A stretch of DNA of 19,587 nt from an uncultured Lachnospiraceae bacterium (GCA_937916415.1 CALGGH010000048.1:1-19587); one strand, 5' to 3'; shown: positions 7,780 to 15,234, counted from the stretch's first letter. The notes: generated by a model not told the origin, from the sequence alone. Numbers and translations: made by a program.

Positions 7780-8045
7780 TGTTCAGGTTGTGGGCCAGGG
7801 AATTTAAGGACGGACGCATGCTGCGCGATCTCGTGGTCGAGGATGATTCGGACGATACGCGTACGCACAAGGTTTTTGGGGCAATAGAGAAGGCTTGTCT
7901 GAAATTTGACTTATCCAGGCCGATATGGCTGGAAGCCAACGTCGATGAATTCAAGCGGACCGCGGTGACGAGGTTTCGCGGGGAAAGCTTCATCGATGAA
8001 GTTGATTTTGATTACCTCGAGGTCAGGATCATAGAGGAGGACTGA
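7779..8045 (+). CDS. Small hypothetical protein, 88 residues
   Basis: The ATG overlaps the galE stop (TGATG), so it is likely translated by coupling. The protein is soluble and charged, without a signal peptide, membrane span or Cys pair. Clear features are WAREFKDGRMLRD, an acidic EDDSDDTRTHK segment, FDLSRPIWLEANVDEFKR and a C-terminal FDYLEVRIIEED. I recall near-identical short proteins in other Lachnospiraceae, always unnamed; this is memory, not a search. The compact alpha/beta look and strict coupling to galE on one side and a (p)ppGpp synthetase on the other suggest a cytoplasmic accessory or regulatory role. No reaction can be assigned. Confidence 0.85.
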   Translation: MFRLWAREFKDGRMLRDLVVEDDSDDTRTHKVFGAIEKACLKFDLSRPIWLEANVDEFKRTAVTRFRGESFIDEVDFDYLEVRIIEED

Positions 8046-8068
8046 TCCGGGGTACAGAGGGTTACGAA

Positions 8069-8719
8069 ATGGAGAGCATTACTACTTTCAGGGATTGGGA
8101 CGTGGATTCCTACGAGGCGATACAGCTGCGGTACAATGCGGCGCTAAAGCTGATCACCACGCGGATCGAGATACTTAACGAGGAGCTGCAGGAGGAGCAC
8201 AGGTACAATCCGATAGAGCACGTCAAGGGCAGGATCAAGACGCCCGAGTCGATAGTCAAGAAACTGCGCAGGCACGGGGTGGAATCCACCCTGGACAACA
8301 TGATCGAGTATTGCAACGACATAGCAGGCATCAGGATCATATGCAGCTTCACTTCGGACATATACAAGATCGCCGAGATGATCAGCGCGCAGAACGACAT
8401 CACCGTTCTGTCAGTGAAGGATTACATCGTGAATCCCAAGCCCAGCGGATACAAGAGTTACCACATGATCGTGACGGTGCCGGTGTATCTGTCCAACAGA
8501 TGCGATCAGGTCAAGGTTGAGATACAGATCAGGACCGTAGCCATGGACTTCTGGGCCAGCCTGGAGCACAAGATAAATTATAAGTTTGAGGGAAATGCTC
8601 CCGACAGGATCAGCCTGGAGCTGGTGGAGTGTTCTGAGATGGTCAGCCAGCTGGATGCTAAGATGCTGGACCTAAACAATGAGATCCAGGCCCTGTCAGA
8701 ACAATCGGGGAACCCGTAA
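8069..8719 (+). CDS. Small alarmone synthetase, (p)ppGpp synthetase (RelQ/YjbM-like)
   Basis: 216 residues, the size of single-domain small alarmone synthetases, with no HD hydrolase, TGS or ACT domain. The RelA/SpoT synthetase signatures are complete: RIKTPESIVKKL (55-66), the Mg-binding DIAGIRI (84-90), NPKPSGYKSYH (122-132), and EIQIRTVAMDFWASLEHKIN (151-170) with the catalytic Glu151. These enzymes move pyrophosphate from ATP to GDP/GTP (or GMP) and are driven by transcription or by allostery rather than by ribosome stalling. It is the last gene of the long glycan operon, 23 nt after the 88-residue protein, so its level may follow envelope-glycan expression. The family usually forms tetramers through C-terminal helices, which fit residues 181-212. 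Confidence 0.95.
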   Translation: MESITTFRDWDVDSYEAIQLRYNAALKLITTRIEILNEELQEEHRYNPIEHVKGRIKTPESIVKKLRRHGVESTLDNMIEYCNDIAGIRIICSFTSDIYKIAEMISAQNDITVLSVKDYIVNPKPSGYKSYHMIVTVPVYLSNRCDQVKVEIQIRTVAMDFWASLEHKINYKFEGNAPDRISLELVECSEMVSQLDAKMLDLNNEIQALSEQSGNP

Positions 8720-8739
8720 AAAGTCCCTATAAATGAGGA

Positions 8740-8767
8740 GTGCCCAGGCACCTCTCGGCACCCGGGC
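8740..8767 (+). terminator. Possible GC-rich hairpin after the glycan operon
   Basis: GCCC-A-GG (8742-8748) can pair with CC-C-GGGC (8761-8767) with one mismatch, and GTGCC/GGCAC repeats allow alternative stems. There is no T-tract after it, so it is not a convincing intrinsic terminator. It may be a Rho-type end or just an RNA-stabilising stem before the AT-rich spacer. Confidence 0.3.
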
Positions 8768-8892
8768 TATTATGAAAAAATCATCTGCTTGAAGTCTCTT
8801 TTGGTATGGTTTAAGTATAAGGACCGAATATGAACAAATTATGAATAAGATGTAACAATTCAGTAAAATTACCAAAGAGATAAAAATAACGG

Positions 8893-8924
8893 ACAAAATA
8901 TTGGGCAATATGCACAAAATATTG
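8893..8924. repeat. Direct repeats with 21-bp period and an overlapping palindrome at a promoter
   Basis: ACAAAATATTG occurs exactly twice (8893-8903 and 8914-8924), 21 bp apart, which is two helical turns. The second copy overlaps the -35 hexamer. ATATTG-GG-CAATAT (8898-8911) forms an inverted repeat across the first copy. This is the layout expected for a dimeric or cooperative regulator, probably repressing because it touches the -35. Confidence 0.6.
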
Positions 8925-8950
8925 TCATATACAAATATATTTGCTATACT
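8922..8950 (+). promoter_or_regulatory. Sigma-A-type promoter for the coiled-coil/M23 operon
   Basis: TTGTCA (8922-8927), a 17-nt spacer, then TATACT (8945-8950). Transcription would start near 8957, about 42 nt before the ATG. AAGGAG (8986-8991) is the ribosome site. It lies in a 279-nt AT-rich spacer that separates the two operons. Confidence 0.8.
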
Positions 8951-8998
8951 TTGACATGTATGGTCTTTGTGACGCTTTGATAAAAAAGGAGTACTGCA

Positions 8999-9640
8999 AT
9001 GGACGGATTTAAGGACAGGTTTGCTCAACATTTAGCCACGCCCGAGGAGATCATCACTGCCAATCAGCAGGCCGAGGTCACTCAGGTGGAGCAGTTCCAG
9101 GAGGAAGTCAGGGGACTGATCACTTCGCTGGACGAAAAGATCGAGGCGATGAAACAGGCAGCTTCGACTCCCGAGGCTGAGACTGCTTCGGCTGCAGCTA
9201 CCGCTGAGGCGGTACAGGAAAAGATCGCCGAGATTAAGGACGACCTGGAAAACCACATACATAAGGAAAACGTCAGGGTATACCGTAACGTGCAGGCTGC
9301 CCTCGGAGAGGAGCTGACCAAGCACAGCGACCGGATACATGGCGAACTCGAGGCTCAGTCAATGAGGCTGGATGAGGGCCTGGCAGGCATCAATCAGAAT
9401 CTTCTGGGCGAGCTTTCACAGCGCATGGACATGCTTTCAGCCATGATGGAGACTCTCAATGAGCAGCAGAAGGGGCAGGGCATGACCCTGACCGAGATGG
9501 CGGTTCAGCTCAATGACACCCAGAAGGGACTTACCAAGACCATCAAGAGCCGTTCCCTTCTGGCCATTCAGATCGTAATGCTCATACTTGTTCTCGGAGA
9601 CCTGGCTATCAACGTTCTGCTCACGCTGGGCTATCTGTAA
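8999..9640 (+). CDS. Tail-anchored coiled-coil protein, function unknown
   Basis: 213 residues with a strong AAGGAG 7 nt before ATG 8999. There is no signal peptide. Residues 20-55 and 70-180 are rich in Glu, Gln, Lys, Ala and Leu in heptad-like order, suggesting long coiled coils (for example EEVRGLITSLDEKIEAMKQA and QRMDMLSAMMETLNEQQKGQ). An Ala/Thr/Glu-rich linker (54-72) separates them. One hydrophobic helix at 187-211 ends two residues before the C-terminus, so the coil most likely faces the cytoplasm with the tail in the membrane. It precedes the M23 peptidase by 3 nt. A role in positioning or regulating a wall hydrolase is an inference from that pairing. No named family is recognised. 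Confidence 0.85.
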   Translation: MDGFKDRFAQHLATPEEIITANQQAEVTQVEQFQEEVRGLITSLDEKIEAMKQAASTPEAETASAAATAEAVQEKIAEIKDDLENHIHKENVRVYRNVQAALGEELTKHSDRIHGELEAQSMRLDEGLAGINQNLLGELSQRMDMLSAMMETLNEQQKGQGMTLTEMAVQLNDTQKGLTKTIKSRSLLAIQIVMLILVLGDLAINVLLTLGYL

Positions 9641-9643
9641 GGA

Positions 9644-11224
9644 ATGAGGCAATATAATCCCCAAAAACTGTTATCACGCATGAAGTATGGCTTTTTGGTC
9701 ATACTTTTTTGTGCTGTCCTGATGCCCAGCTATACCAGGCTGGAGCAGACCGGAGTCAACACGATCGACGTCTACCTTAACGGAACCCTCGTCGGATCGC
9801 TTGAGGATGAGGAGACGGCCGCTGCATGCCTGAAGGAGGCCAGACGTGAACAGAACTCCAAGTCAGACGAACTGATACTTGTAGACACGGAGCTTACCTA
9901 TAAGCCACGTGAGGAGATCCGTGGCAGGGTTTCTTCAGCCGGGGAAGTGATCGATGCGATGTGCTCCGTGCTGGAAAGGGATTCGATAGAAACCTATGAA
10001 AGGGCATATACCGTCAAGATCGGTGACATATCCGTGAACCTCGCCTCGACGGATGACGTGATGGAGCTTTTGCAGGCCGCCCTGGACAGATTTCAGGATG
10101 ATGAAGGCTTTGCGCCCGTTTTGGAATATGACGTGAACAGGGAACTGTCGGTGCTGACGCCGACCGTGGTCCGGACTGAATCCGACGAAACGGATGAAGG
10201 AGACGGCTTTGATTACGAGAGAGACCTGGAGGCGGGCATTTTCGCATACATGGATGAGCGCTTCGAGGAATACGAGCCGGAGGTTGAACTCGATTTTGAC
10301 GATTACGAGCAGGGCATCATGGACATGGACTTTGGAGATTACATAGAGGTCGTGGAGTGCTATCTGCCCGCCTCTGAGATCATGGACACGTCGGAGGCCA
10401 TATCCGACATTACCGAGGACAAGGCGACTCCTACCATATATAAGGTTCAGTCCGGAGATACCCTCAGCGAGATATCCGAAAAGACCAACGTGCCGCTGGA
10501 CGATCTCATCTCAATGAATGAATCTCTTCAGAATGAATTTTCCGTCATACTTGTCGGTCAGGAACTGACGGTCACCGTGCCCAGGCCTAAGCTGCAGGTC
10601 AAGAGCATCGTTCAGCAATATTATGAGGAAGATTATGAGGCAGAGGTCATATACATAGACAATGACGACTGGTACACGACCGAGACGAAGACGCTGCAGG
10701 AACCTTCGGCAGGACATCACAACGTGATGGCCCAGATCACCTACGTCAATGACGAGAAGGCTGACGTGTCGTACCTCAAGGAGGACGTGACCTATGAGGC
10801 CATCGCCAAGATCGTGGAGAGGGGAACCAAGATTCCTCCGACGTACGTAAAGCCCATCTCCGGAGGCAGGCTGTCATCCGGATTCGGCAGGCGCAAGGCA
10901 CCCAAGAGGGGAGCAAGCACGTATCATAAGGGCGTTGACTGGGCTACGGCTACGGGAACGCCGGTCTACGCTTCGTCCGGCGGCGTTGTCGCCAGGGCAG
11001 GCTGGGGATCAGGCTACGGCTACTGCGTATACGTCAATCATCCTGATGGCAAGCAGACGAGGTACGGACACCTGAGCAAGGTTCTGGTCAGCGTCGGACA
11101 GGCCGTTTCACAGGGCCAGCGCATAGCGCTGTCAGGCAACACGGGAGTCAGCACCGGACCGCACCTTCATTTTGAGATACTGGTCGGAGGAAGTCAGGTT
11201 AATCCTTTAAACTATTTGAACTGA
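9644..11224 (+). CDS. Membrane-anchored LysM-G5-M23 peptidase (peptidoglycan endopeptidase)
   Basis: 526 residues. It has an N-terminal anchor (about 15-31) and two related repeats (near 38-68, with IDVYLNGTLVGSLEDEETAA, and 120-152). A very acidic linker (about 176-262) follows, then a LysM domain (266-309, starting YKVQSGDTLSEI), a G5-like segment (about 318-395) and a C-terminal M23/LytM domain. Zinc ligands are intact: His428-x-x-x-Asp432 (HKGVDW) and His507-Leu-His509 (HLHFE). The enzyme should sit outside the membrane, bind glycan through LysM and cut peptide cross-bridges. ATG 9644 has TAAGGA almost touching it, so start spacing is poor; ATG 9680 (residue 13) is an alternative that still leaves the anchor. 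It is probably coupled to the upstream coiled-coil gene. This domain order is familiar to me from Lachnospiraceae. Confidence 0.93.
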   Translation: MRQYNPQKLLSRMKYGFLVILFCAVLMPSYTRLEQTGVNTIDVYLNGTLVGSLEDEETAAACLKEARREQNSKSDELILVDTELTYKPREEIRGRVSSAGEVIDAMCSVLERDSIETYERAYTVKIGDISVNLASTDDVMELLQAALDRFQDDEGFAPVLEYDVNRELSVLTPTVVRTESDETDEGDGFDYERDLEAGIFAYMDERFEEYEPEVELDFDDYEQGIMDMDFGDYIEVVECYLPASEIMDTSEAISDITEDKATPTIYKVQSGDTLSEISEKTNVPLDDLISMNESLQNEFSVILVGQELTVTVPRPKLQVKSIVQQYYEEDYEAEVIYIDNDDWYTTETKTLQEPSAGHHNVMAQITYVNDEKADVSYLKEDVTYEAIAKIVERGTKIPPTYVKPISGGRLSSGFGRRKAPKRGASTYHKGVDWATATGTPVYASSGGVVARAGWGSGYGYCVYVNHPDGKQTRYGHLSKVLVSVGQAVSQGQRIALSGNTGVSTGPHLHFEILVGGSQVNPLNYLN

Positions 11225-11248
11225 AGCCCGGACAGGCAGCCACAAAAC

Positions 11249-11269
11249 GGCTTCGCAAAGCCCTTTTTT
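11249..11269 (+). terminator. Intrinsic terminator after the M23 gene
   Basis: GGCTT-CGCA-AAGCC stem-loop (11249-11262), then C and six T (11264-11269), 25 nt after the stop codon. The stem is short (5 bp) but the T-tract is good. It separates the M23 operon from murA. Confidence 0.65.
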
Positions 11270-11285
11270 CGCCAAAAACCGGCTA

Positions 11286-11314
11286 ATGACATTATGTCAT
11301 CCGTTCATCCGTTC
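11286..11314. promoter_or_regulatory. Operator-like repeats upstream of murA
   Basis: ATGACAT-T-ATGTCAT (11286-11300) is a perfect 7-bp inverted repeat around one base. It is followed by ATCCGTTC twice in tandem (11299-11306, 11307-11314). Together they end four bases before the -35 of murA, the usual place for an activator or a repressor. The cognate regulator is not in this window. Confidence 0.5.
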
Positions 11315-11317
11315 GGA

Positions 11318-11346
11318 TTGACAGACGCTCCTGCAAAGTCTATATT
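11318..11346 (+). promoter_or_regulatory. Sigma-A-type promoter of murA
   Basis: Consensus TTGACA (11318-11323), 17-nt spacer, TATATT (11341-11346). The predicted start is near 11353, leaving a leader of about 23 nt before ATG 11376. Confidence 0.82.
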
Positions 11347-11375
11347 AAATGAGGTATGGCAGGTAGGATTTTGAT

Positions 11376-12671
11376 ATGGATCAATATGTAATCAAAGGCG
11401 GTAATCCTCTCGTTGGAGAGGTAGACATATCCGGAGCGAAGAACGCTGCGCTTCCGATCATTGCAGCCGCCATCATGACGGATGAAACCGTATATATAGA
11501 AAACCTCCCCGACGTAACCGACATCCACGCACTGCTCATGGCTATAGAGAGCGTGGGCGCCATCGTTACCAGGATCGACAGGCACAGCGTCAGGATCAAC
11601 GGGTCGCAGGTTAAGGATTATCTCATAGACGGAGAGCACATCAGAAGGATCAGGGCTTCGTATTATCTGCTGGGAGCCCTTTTGGGTAAGCTTCACAAGG
11701 CTGAAGTGGCCCTCCCCGGAGGCTGCAACATAGGCCTCCGCCCCATCGATCAGCATTTGAAGGGGTTCAGGGGACTGGGCGCCACCGCAGAGGTCAGCTA
11801 CGGACACGTGGCAGCCAGTGCGGACAGGCTTGTGGGCGGTCACATCTATCTGGACGTGGTTAGCGTGGGCGCCACCATGAACATCATTCTGGCGGCAGTC
11901 ATGGCTGAAGGCACGACCATCATTGAGAATGCAGCCAAGGAACCTCACATAGTTGACCTGGCCAACTTCCTCAACAGTTGCGGAGCCAGCATAAGGGGCG
12001 CGGGTACTGACGTGATCAGGATACGCGGAGTGCAGAAGCTGCACGGCACGGAGTATACCATCATCCCCGATCAGATCGAGGCGGGCACTTACATGTTTGC
12101 CGCCGCCATCACCAAGGGTGACATCGTGGTGAGGAACGTGATCCCCAAGCATCTGGAGTCCATTACGGCCAAGCTGGTGGAAATAGGATGCGAGGTGGAG
12201 GAATCGGATGACTGCGTGAGGGTGGTTTCTTCCAAGCCCCTTCGCCGTACCAACGCCAAGACGCTGCCATATCCGGGGTTTCCCACGGACATGCAGCCCC
12301 AGATGACCGTTGCGCTGGGACTCGCGCAGGGCACGAGCATAGTCACGGAATCATTATTTGAAAACAGGTTCAAATACGTGGATGAGCTGGTCAAGATGGG
12401 TGCCAACATCAAGGTTGAGGGCAATTCGGCCATCATTGACGGCATTGCCGGATACCAGGGAGCAGACCTCTCGTCTCCCGACCTGAGGGCAGGAGCCGCC
12501 CTCGTGCTGGCAGCCCTGGCGGCAGACGGTTTTTCCACCATCGACAACATTCAGTACATCGAGAGAGGGTACGAGGACTTTCACCTCAAGCTGAGGAGCC
12601 TTGGGGCGCACATCGACAAGGTTGACGCCGAGCGTGACGCCATCAGGTACAAGTTTGAAGTGGTGAGTTAA
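11376..12671 (+). CDS. murA: UDP-N-acetylglucosamine 1-carboxyvinyltransferase (MurA2/MurZ type)
   Basis: 431 residues, full length for MurA. It moves enolpyruvyl from PEP to UDP-GlcNAc, the first committed step of peptidoglycan synthesis, in the cytoplasm. The active-site loop is LPGGCNIGLRPID with Cys117; this Cys is the residue fosfomycin alkylates, so the enzyme should be sensitive. The catalytic-site SGAKNAALP (19-27) is present, as are RASYYLLGALLG, SVGATMNI, EAGTYM and PGFPTDMQPQ. The RASYYLLGALLGKLHKAEV stretch and GLRPIDQH fit the second paralogue type of Gram-positives (MurA2/MurZ), so another murA may exist elsewhere. It has its own promoter and converges with the HD-GYP gene, with a single base between the two stop codons and no visible terminator. 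Confidence 0.96.
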   Translation: MDQYVIKGGNPLVGEVDISGAKNAALPIIAAAIMTDETVYIENLPDVTDIHALLMAIESVGAIVTRIDRHSVRINGSQVKDYLIDGEHIRRIRASYYLLGALLGKLHKAEVALPGGCNIGLRPIDQHLKGFRGLGATAEVSYGHVAASADRLVGGHIYLDVVSVGATMNIILAAVMAEGTTIIENAAKEPHIVDLANFLNSCGASIRGAGTDVIRIRGVQKLHGTEYTIIPDQIEAGTYMFAAAITKGDIVVRNVIPKHLESITAKLVEIGCEVEESDDCVRVVSSKPLRRTNAKTLPYPGFPTDMQPQMTVALGLAQGTSIVTESLFENRFKYVDELVKMGANIKVEGNSAIIDGIAGYQGADLSSPDLRAGAALVLAALAADGFSTIDNIQYIERGYEDFHLKLRSLGAHIDKVDAERDAIRYKFEVVS

Positions 12672-12672
12672 G

Positions 12673-13743
12673 TCAGATTATCGCTACGATATTGACGTCC
12701 CTGTTCGTGGACAGGTCGAAATAACCGCCGTCGATCTTGATGGTGGGACGTGCCAGATGATTCTTGTTGATGTAGATCACCTGACCTTCCTTGCCGTCGG
12801 AGAGCCTGACGGTTTCCAGGAGATAAGTATTCACGATGTTCTCCAGGATGGTCATGATGTAGCCCGGATCATATTTCTGCAGGCCGTCCTGCTCGAACAT
12901 CCTGATGACTTCAAAAGGACACATGGGACCGCGGTAGACGCGGGGTGAGGTAGTGGCATCGTATACGTCGGCGATGGCCACTATTTTTGCGAAAGGATCT
13001 ATCTGAGCCCCCTTGAGCCTCAGTGGATAGCCCCCGCCGTCACATCGCTCGTGATGCATGAGCGCTGCGTTGCAGATGTGGGGATCCATGTTGTTCTTGC
13101 GCAGGATCTCGTAGCCGGCGCGGGGATGATCCTTGATCCTGGCATATTCCGCCTCGGTCAGCCTGGCGGGCTTGCGCAGGATCGATTCGGGTATCGTGAG
13201 CTTGCCGATGTCATGGAGCAGGCCGCACAGCGTGGCCATGGTGATCTCGTCATCGCTCAGGTGCACCCATTTGGCAAAGAGATTGCATATCAGCGCCACG
13301 TTCATCGAGTGGGCGAAGGTTTCGTCATCATAGTTGTGCATGTTGGACAGCAGGGTGAGTATGCCGATGGAGTCGGGCGCGGCGCTCATCATTGAGCCGG
13401 TCCGCTCCAGCAGTTCGTCCACGTCCAGGGGCTCGTTCAGGTTGATCACCTCGTTCATGTGTTCCTTGAACGAAACCACTTCCTCTTCAAATTTATGCTT
13501 GAATGCGATGAACTGAGGGTCCGACTGGACCTTTTCGTGATAGGTGCGCTCCGTGTTCCGTGCACCGAGGGTGACTTCATCGTCTTCCACGAGAATGAAG
13601 GGTATGGAATAAAAGCCAAGCTTGGATATGGTCTTGCTGTTTAAGACGACCCCCTTGGGAATGACCAGCTGTCCGCTGAGTGCATATACGTCAGAAGCGA
13701 TAGTCATACCGGTTCTGGCATTCTTGGCATCTACTCTTCTCAT
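12673..13743 (-). CDS. HD-GYP domain protein, probable cyclic-di-GMP phosphodiesterase
   Basis: 356 residues from ATG 13743 (GGGG about 7 nt upstream); a longer start at 13776 would enter the promoter. The N-terminal 120 residues are a DUF3391-like or unassigned region without membrane spans. The HD-GYP domain follows: His145 (FAHSMNVA), HDIGKL (177-182), DHPRAGYEIL with His206, HHERCDGGGYP (230-240) carrying the GYP motif, and IADVYDATTS with Asp259. These metal ligands and the GYP loop are those of enzymes that hydrolyse c-di-GMP to pGpG or GMP. No receiver or sensor domain is recognisable, so the input signal is unknown. It is transcribed divergently from metK and convergently with murA. 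The residue after HHE-RC-DG is Gly, as in many active members. Confidence 0.93.
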   Translation of the reverse strand: MRRVDAKNARTGMTIASDVYALSGQLVIPKGVVLNSKTISKLGFYSIPFILVEDDEVTLGARNTERTYHEKVQSDPQFIAFKHKFEEEVVSFKEHMNEVINLNEPLDVDELLERTGSMMSAAPDSIGILTLLSNMHNYDDETFAHSMNVALICNLFAKWVHLSDDEITMATLCGLLHDIGKLTIPESILRKPARLTEAEYARIKDHPRAGYEILRKNNMDPHICNAALMHHERCDGGGYPLRLKGAQIDPFAKIVAIADVYDATTSPRVYRGPMCPFEVIRMFEQDGLQKYDPGYIMTILENIVNTYLLETVRLSDGKEGQVIYINKNHLARPTIKIDGGYFDLSTNRDVNIVAII

Positions 13744-13766
13744 AAGTAACCCCACGACATATGTAA

Positions 13767-13795
13767 AAAATATCACATTATTTTATGATTGACAA
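13767..13795 (-). promoter_or_regulatory. Promoter of the HD-GYP gene
   Basis: On the minus strand TTGTCA (13795-13790), 17-nt spacer, TATTTT (13772-13767). The start would be near 13760 with a short leader of about 17 nt. The -35 overlaps that of the divergent metK promoter. Confidence 0.6.
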
Positions 13796-13817
13796 GCGCA
13801 AGGTATGCTTGTACTCT
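13789..13817 (+). promoter_or_regulatory. Promoter of the metK riboswitch transcript
   Basis: TTGACA (13789-13794), 17-nt spacer, TACTCT (13812-13817). RNA would start near 13824, about 28 nt before the first riboswitch stem. The -10 is weak (four of six matches), but the -35 is perfect and the place is right. Confidence 0.65.
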
Positions 13818-13851
13818 ATAAAAAGGATATGAAAATTCAATATTGTTTGAT

Positions 13852-13962
13852 ACTCTTATTCAGAGTGGTGGAGATACATAGGATCTGTGAAGCCACGGCA
13901 ACCCCTCGGTTTTTTGACCGGGGAAGGTGCCAACCTGAGCAATTTAGTTGAACAATAAGAGG
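13852..13962 (+). ncRNA. SAM-I (S-box) riboswitch aptamer
   Basis: Closing stem P1 is CTCTTATT (13853-13860) with AATAAGAG (13954-13961), a perfect 8-bp match. Inside are the conserved S-box elements AGAGTGGTGGAGA, GGATCTGTGAAGCC, ACGGCAACC and GGTGCCAACCTGAGCAA, in the right order, plus a GC-rich hairpin (CCCCTCGGT...ACCGGGG) after GCAACC. SAM binding should stabilise P1 and allow the downstream terminator, shutting off metK when SAM is plentiful. S-box leaders upstream of metK are standard in Firmicutes. Confidence 0.95.
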
Positions 13963-14009
13963 ATTTGATTATCAAATCATTCGAATCCGCTTGTTGAGGC
14001 GGATTTTTT
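13961..14009 (+). terminator. Riboswitch expression platform: antiterminator and intrinsic terminator
   Basis: Terminator: AATCCGC (13984-13990) pairs with GCGGATT (13999-14005), ending in a run of six T (14004-14009). Competing antiterminator: GGATTTGA (13961-13968) can pair with TCGAATCC (13981-13988), consuming the left arm of the terminator and touching the last base of P1. A third hairpin GATTTGA-TTA-TCAAATC (13962-13978) can hide the antiterminator's left arm. Confidence 0.88.
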
Positions 14010-14052
14010 AGTTACCGTTTTTTTTGTTTGAACCGAAAGGAGAATTTGACCG

Positions 14053-15234
14053 ATGGAAAAGAGACTTTTTACTTCTGAGTCAGTTACCGAAGGGCATCCC
14101 GACAAGGTCTGTGACGCGATATCCGATGCGATACTTGACGCGTGCATGGAACAGGATCCCATGAGCCGCGTGGCCTGTGAAACGGCATGCTGCACGGGCT
14201 TCGTGCTGATCACCGGTGAGATCACCACCAATGCTTACGTTGACATGCAGAAGATAGTCAGGGATACCGTCAGGGAGATCGGCTACACCAAGTCCGAGTA
14301 TGGCTTTGACGGCAATACCTGCGCCGTGCTGGTAGCCATTGACGAGCAGTCGGCTGACATAGCAATGGGCGTTGACAAGGCGCTCGAGGCCAGGAAGGGA
14401 GACCTGAAGGACGCCCTTGACACGGGAGCCGGCGATCAGGGCATGATGTTCGGATATGCCACCAACGAGACCGAGGAGTACATGCCTTATCCCATTTCCC
14501 TTGCCCACAAGCTGGCACTTCAGCTGACCAAGGTACGCAAGGACGGCACTCTTGGATACCTGCGTCCTGACGGCAAGAGCCAGGTATCCGTAGAATATGA
14601 TGAGAACGGCAAGCCCGTCAGGCTGGAGGCAGTGGTCCTATCCACGCAGCATGATGAGGACGTGACTCAGGAGCAGATCCATGAGGATATCAGGAAGTAC
14701 GTGTTTGATCCCGTGCTGCCCAAGGAGCTGCTTGACGACAATACCAAGTATTACATCAATCCCACCGGACGTTTCGTTATCGGAGGACCTCATGGCGATG
14801 CCGGACTTACCGGACGCAAGATCATCGTTGACACATATGGCGGATATGCCCGTCACGGCGGCGGCGCTTTCTCCGGCAAGGACTGCACCAAGGTGGACAG
14901 GAGTGCAGCATATGCGGCCAGGTACGTGGCCAAGAACATCGTTGCCGCAGGACTGGCTGACAGGGCTGAGATCCAGCTTTCATATGCCATCGGGGTTGCC
15001 GAGCCCACTTCCATCAACATAGACACTCAGGGCACGGGTAAGCTCAGTGACGAGAAGCTCATTGAGATCATCCGTGAGAACTTCGACCTTCGTCCTGCGG
15101 GCATCATCAAGATGCTTGACCTGCGCAGGCCCATCTACAGGCAGACGGCAGCATACGGACACTTTGGACGCGGTGACCTCGATCTCCCCTGGGAGAAGCT
15201 TGACAAGGCCGACGCGCTGAAGAAGTATCTGTGA
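14053..15234 (+). CDS. metK: S-adenosylmethionine synthetase
   Basis: 393 residues, typical length. It makes SAM from methionine and ATP, releasing phosphate and pyrophosphate, as a cytoplasmic tetramer. Signatures: FTSESVTEGHPDK with His15 and Asp17, GAGDQGMMFGYA (125-136), the GGPHGDAGLTGRK phosphate loop (244-256) and GGGAFSGKD (269-277). AAAGGAG (14036-14042) sits 10 nt before ATG 14053. Expression is controlled by the S-box leader directly upstream. dnaE starts 51 nt downstream without an obvious promoter, so some dnaE transcript may also be subject to SAM control. A small CGTGA-AAG-TCACG hairpin (15235-15247) lies in that gap. Confidence 0.98.
   Translation: MEKRLFTSESVTEGHPDKVCDAISDAILDACMEQDPMSRVACETACCTGFVLITGEITTNAYVDMQKIVRDTVREIGYTKSEYGFDGNTCAVLVAIDEQSADIAMGVDKALEARKGDLKDALDTGAGDQGMMFGYATNETEEYMPYPISLAHKLALQLTKVRKDGTLGYLRPDGKSQVSVEYDENGKPVRLEAVVLSTQHDEDVTQEQIHEDIRKYVFDPVLPKELLDDNTKYYINPTGRFVIGGPHGDAGLTGRKIIVDTYGGYARHGGGAFSGKDCTKVDRSAAYAARYVAKNIVAAGLADRAEIQLSYAIGVAEPTSINIDTQGTGKLSDEKLIEIIRENFDLRPAGIIKMLDLRRPIYRQTAAYGHFGRGDLDLPWEKLDKADALKKYL

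Noticed and set aside
12757..13644. Several plus-strand open frames opposite the HD-GYP gene
   Set aside because: The minus strand carries the full HD-GYP motif set; the plus-strand frames are shadows.
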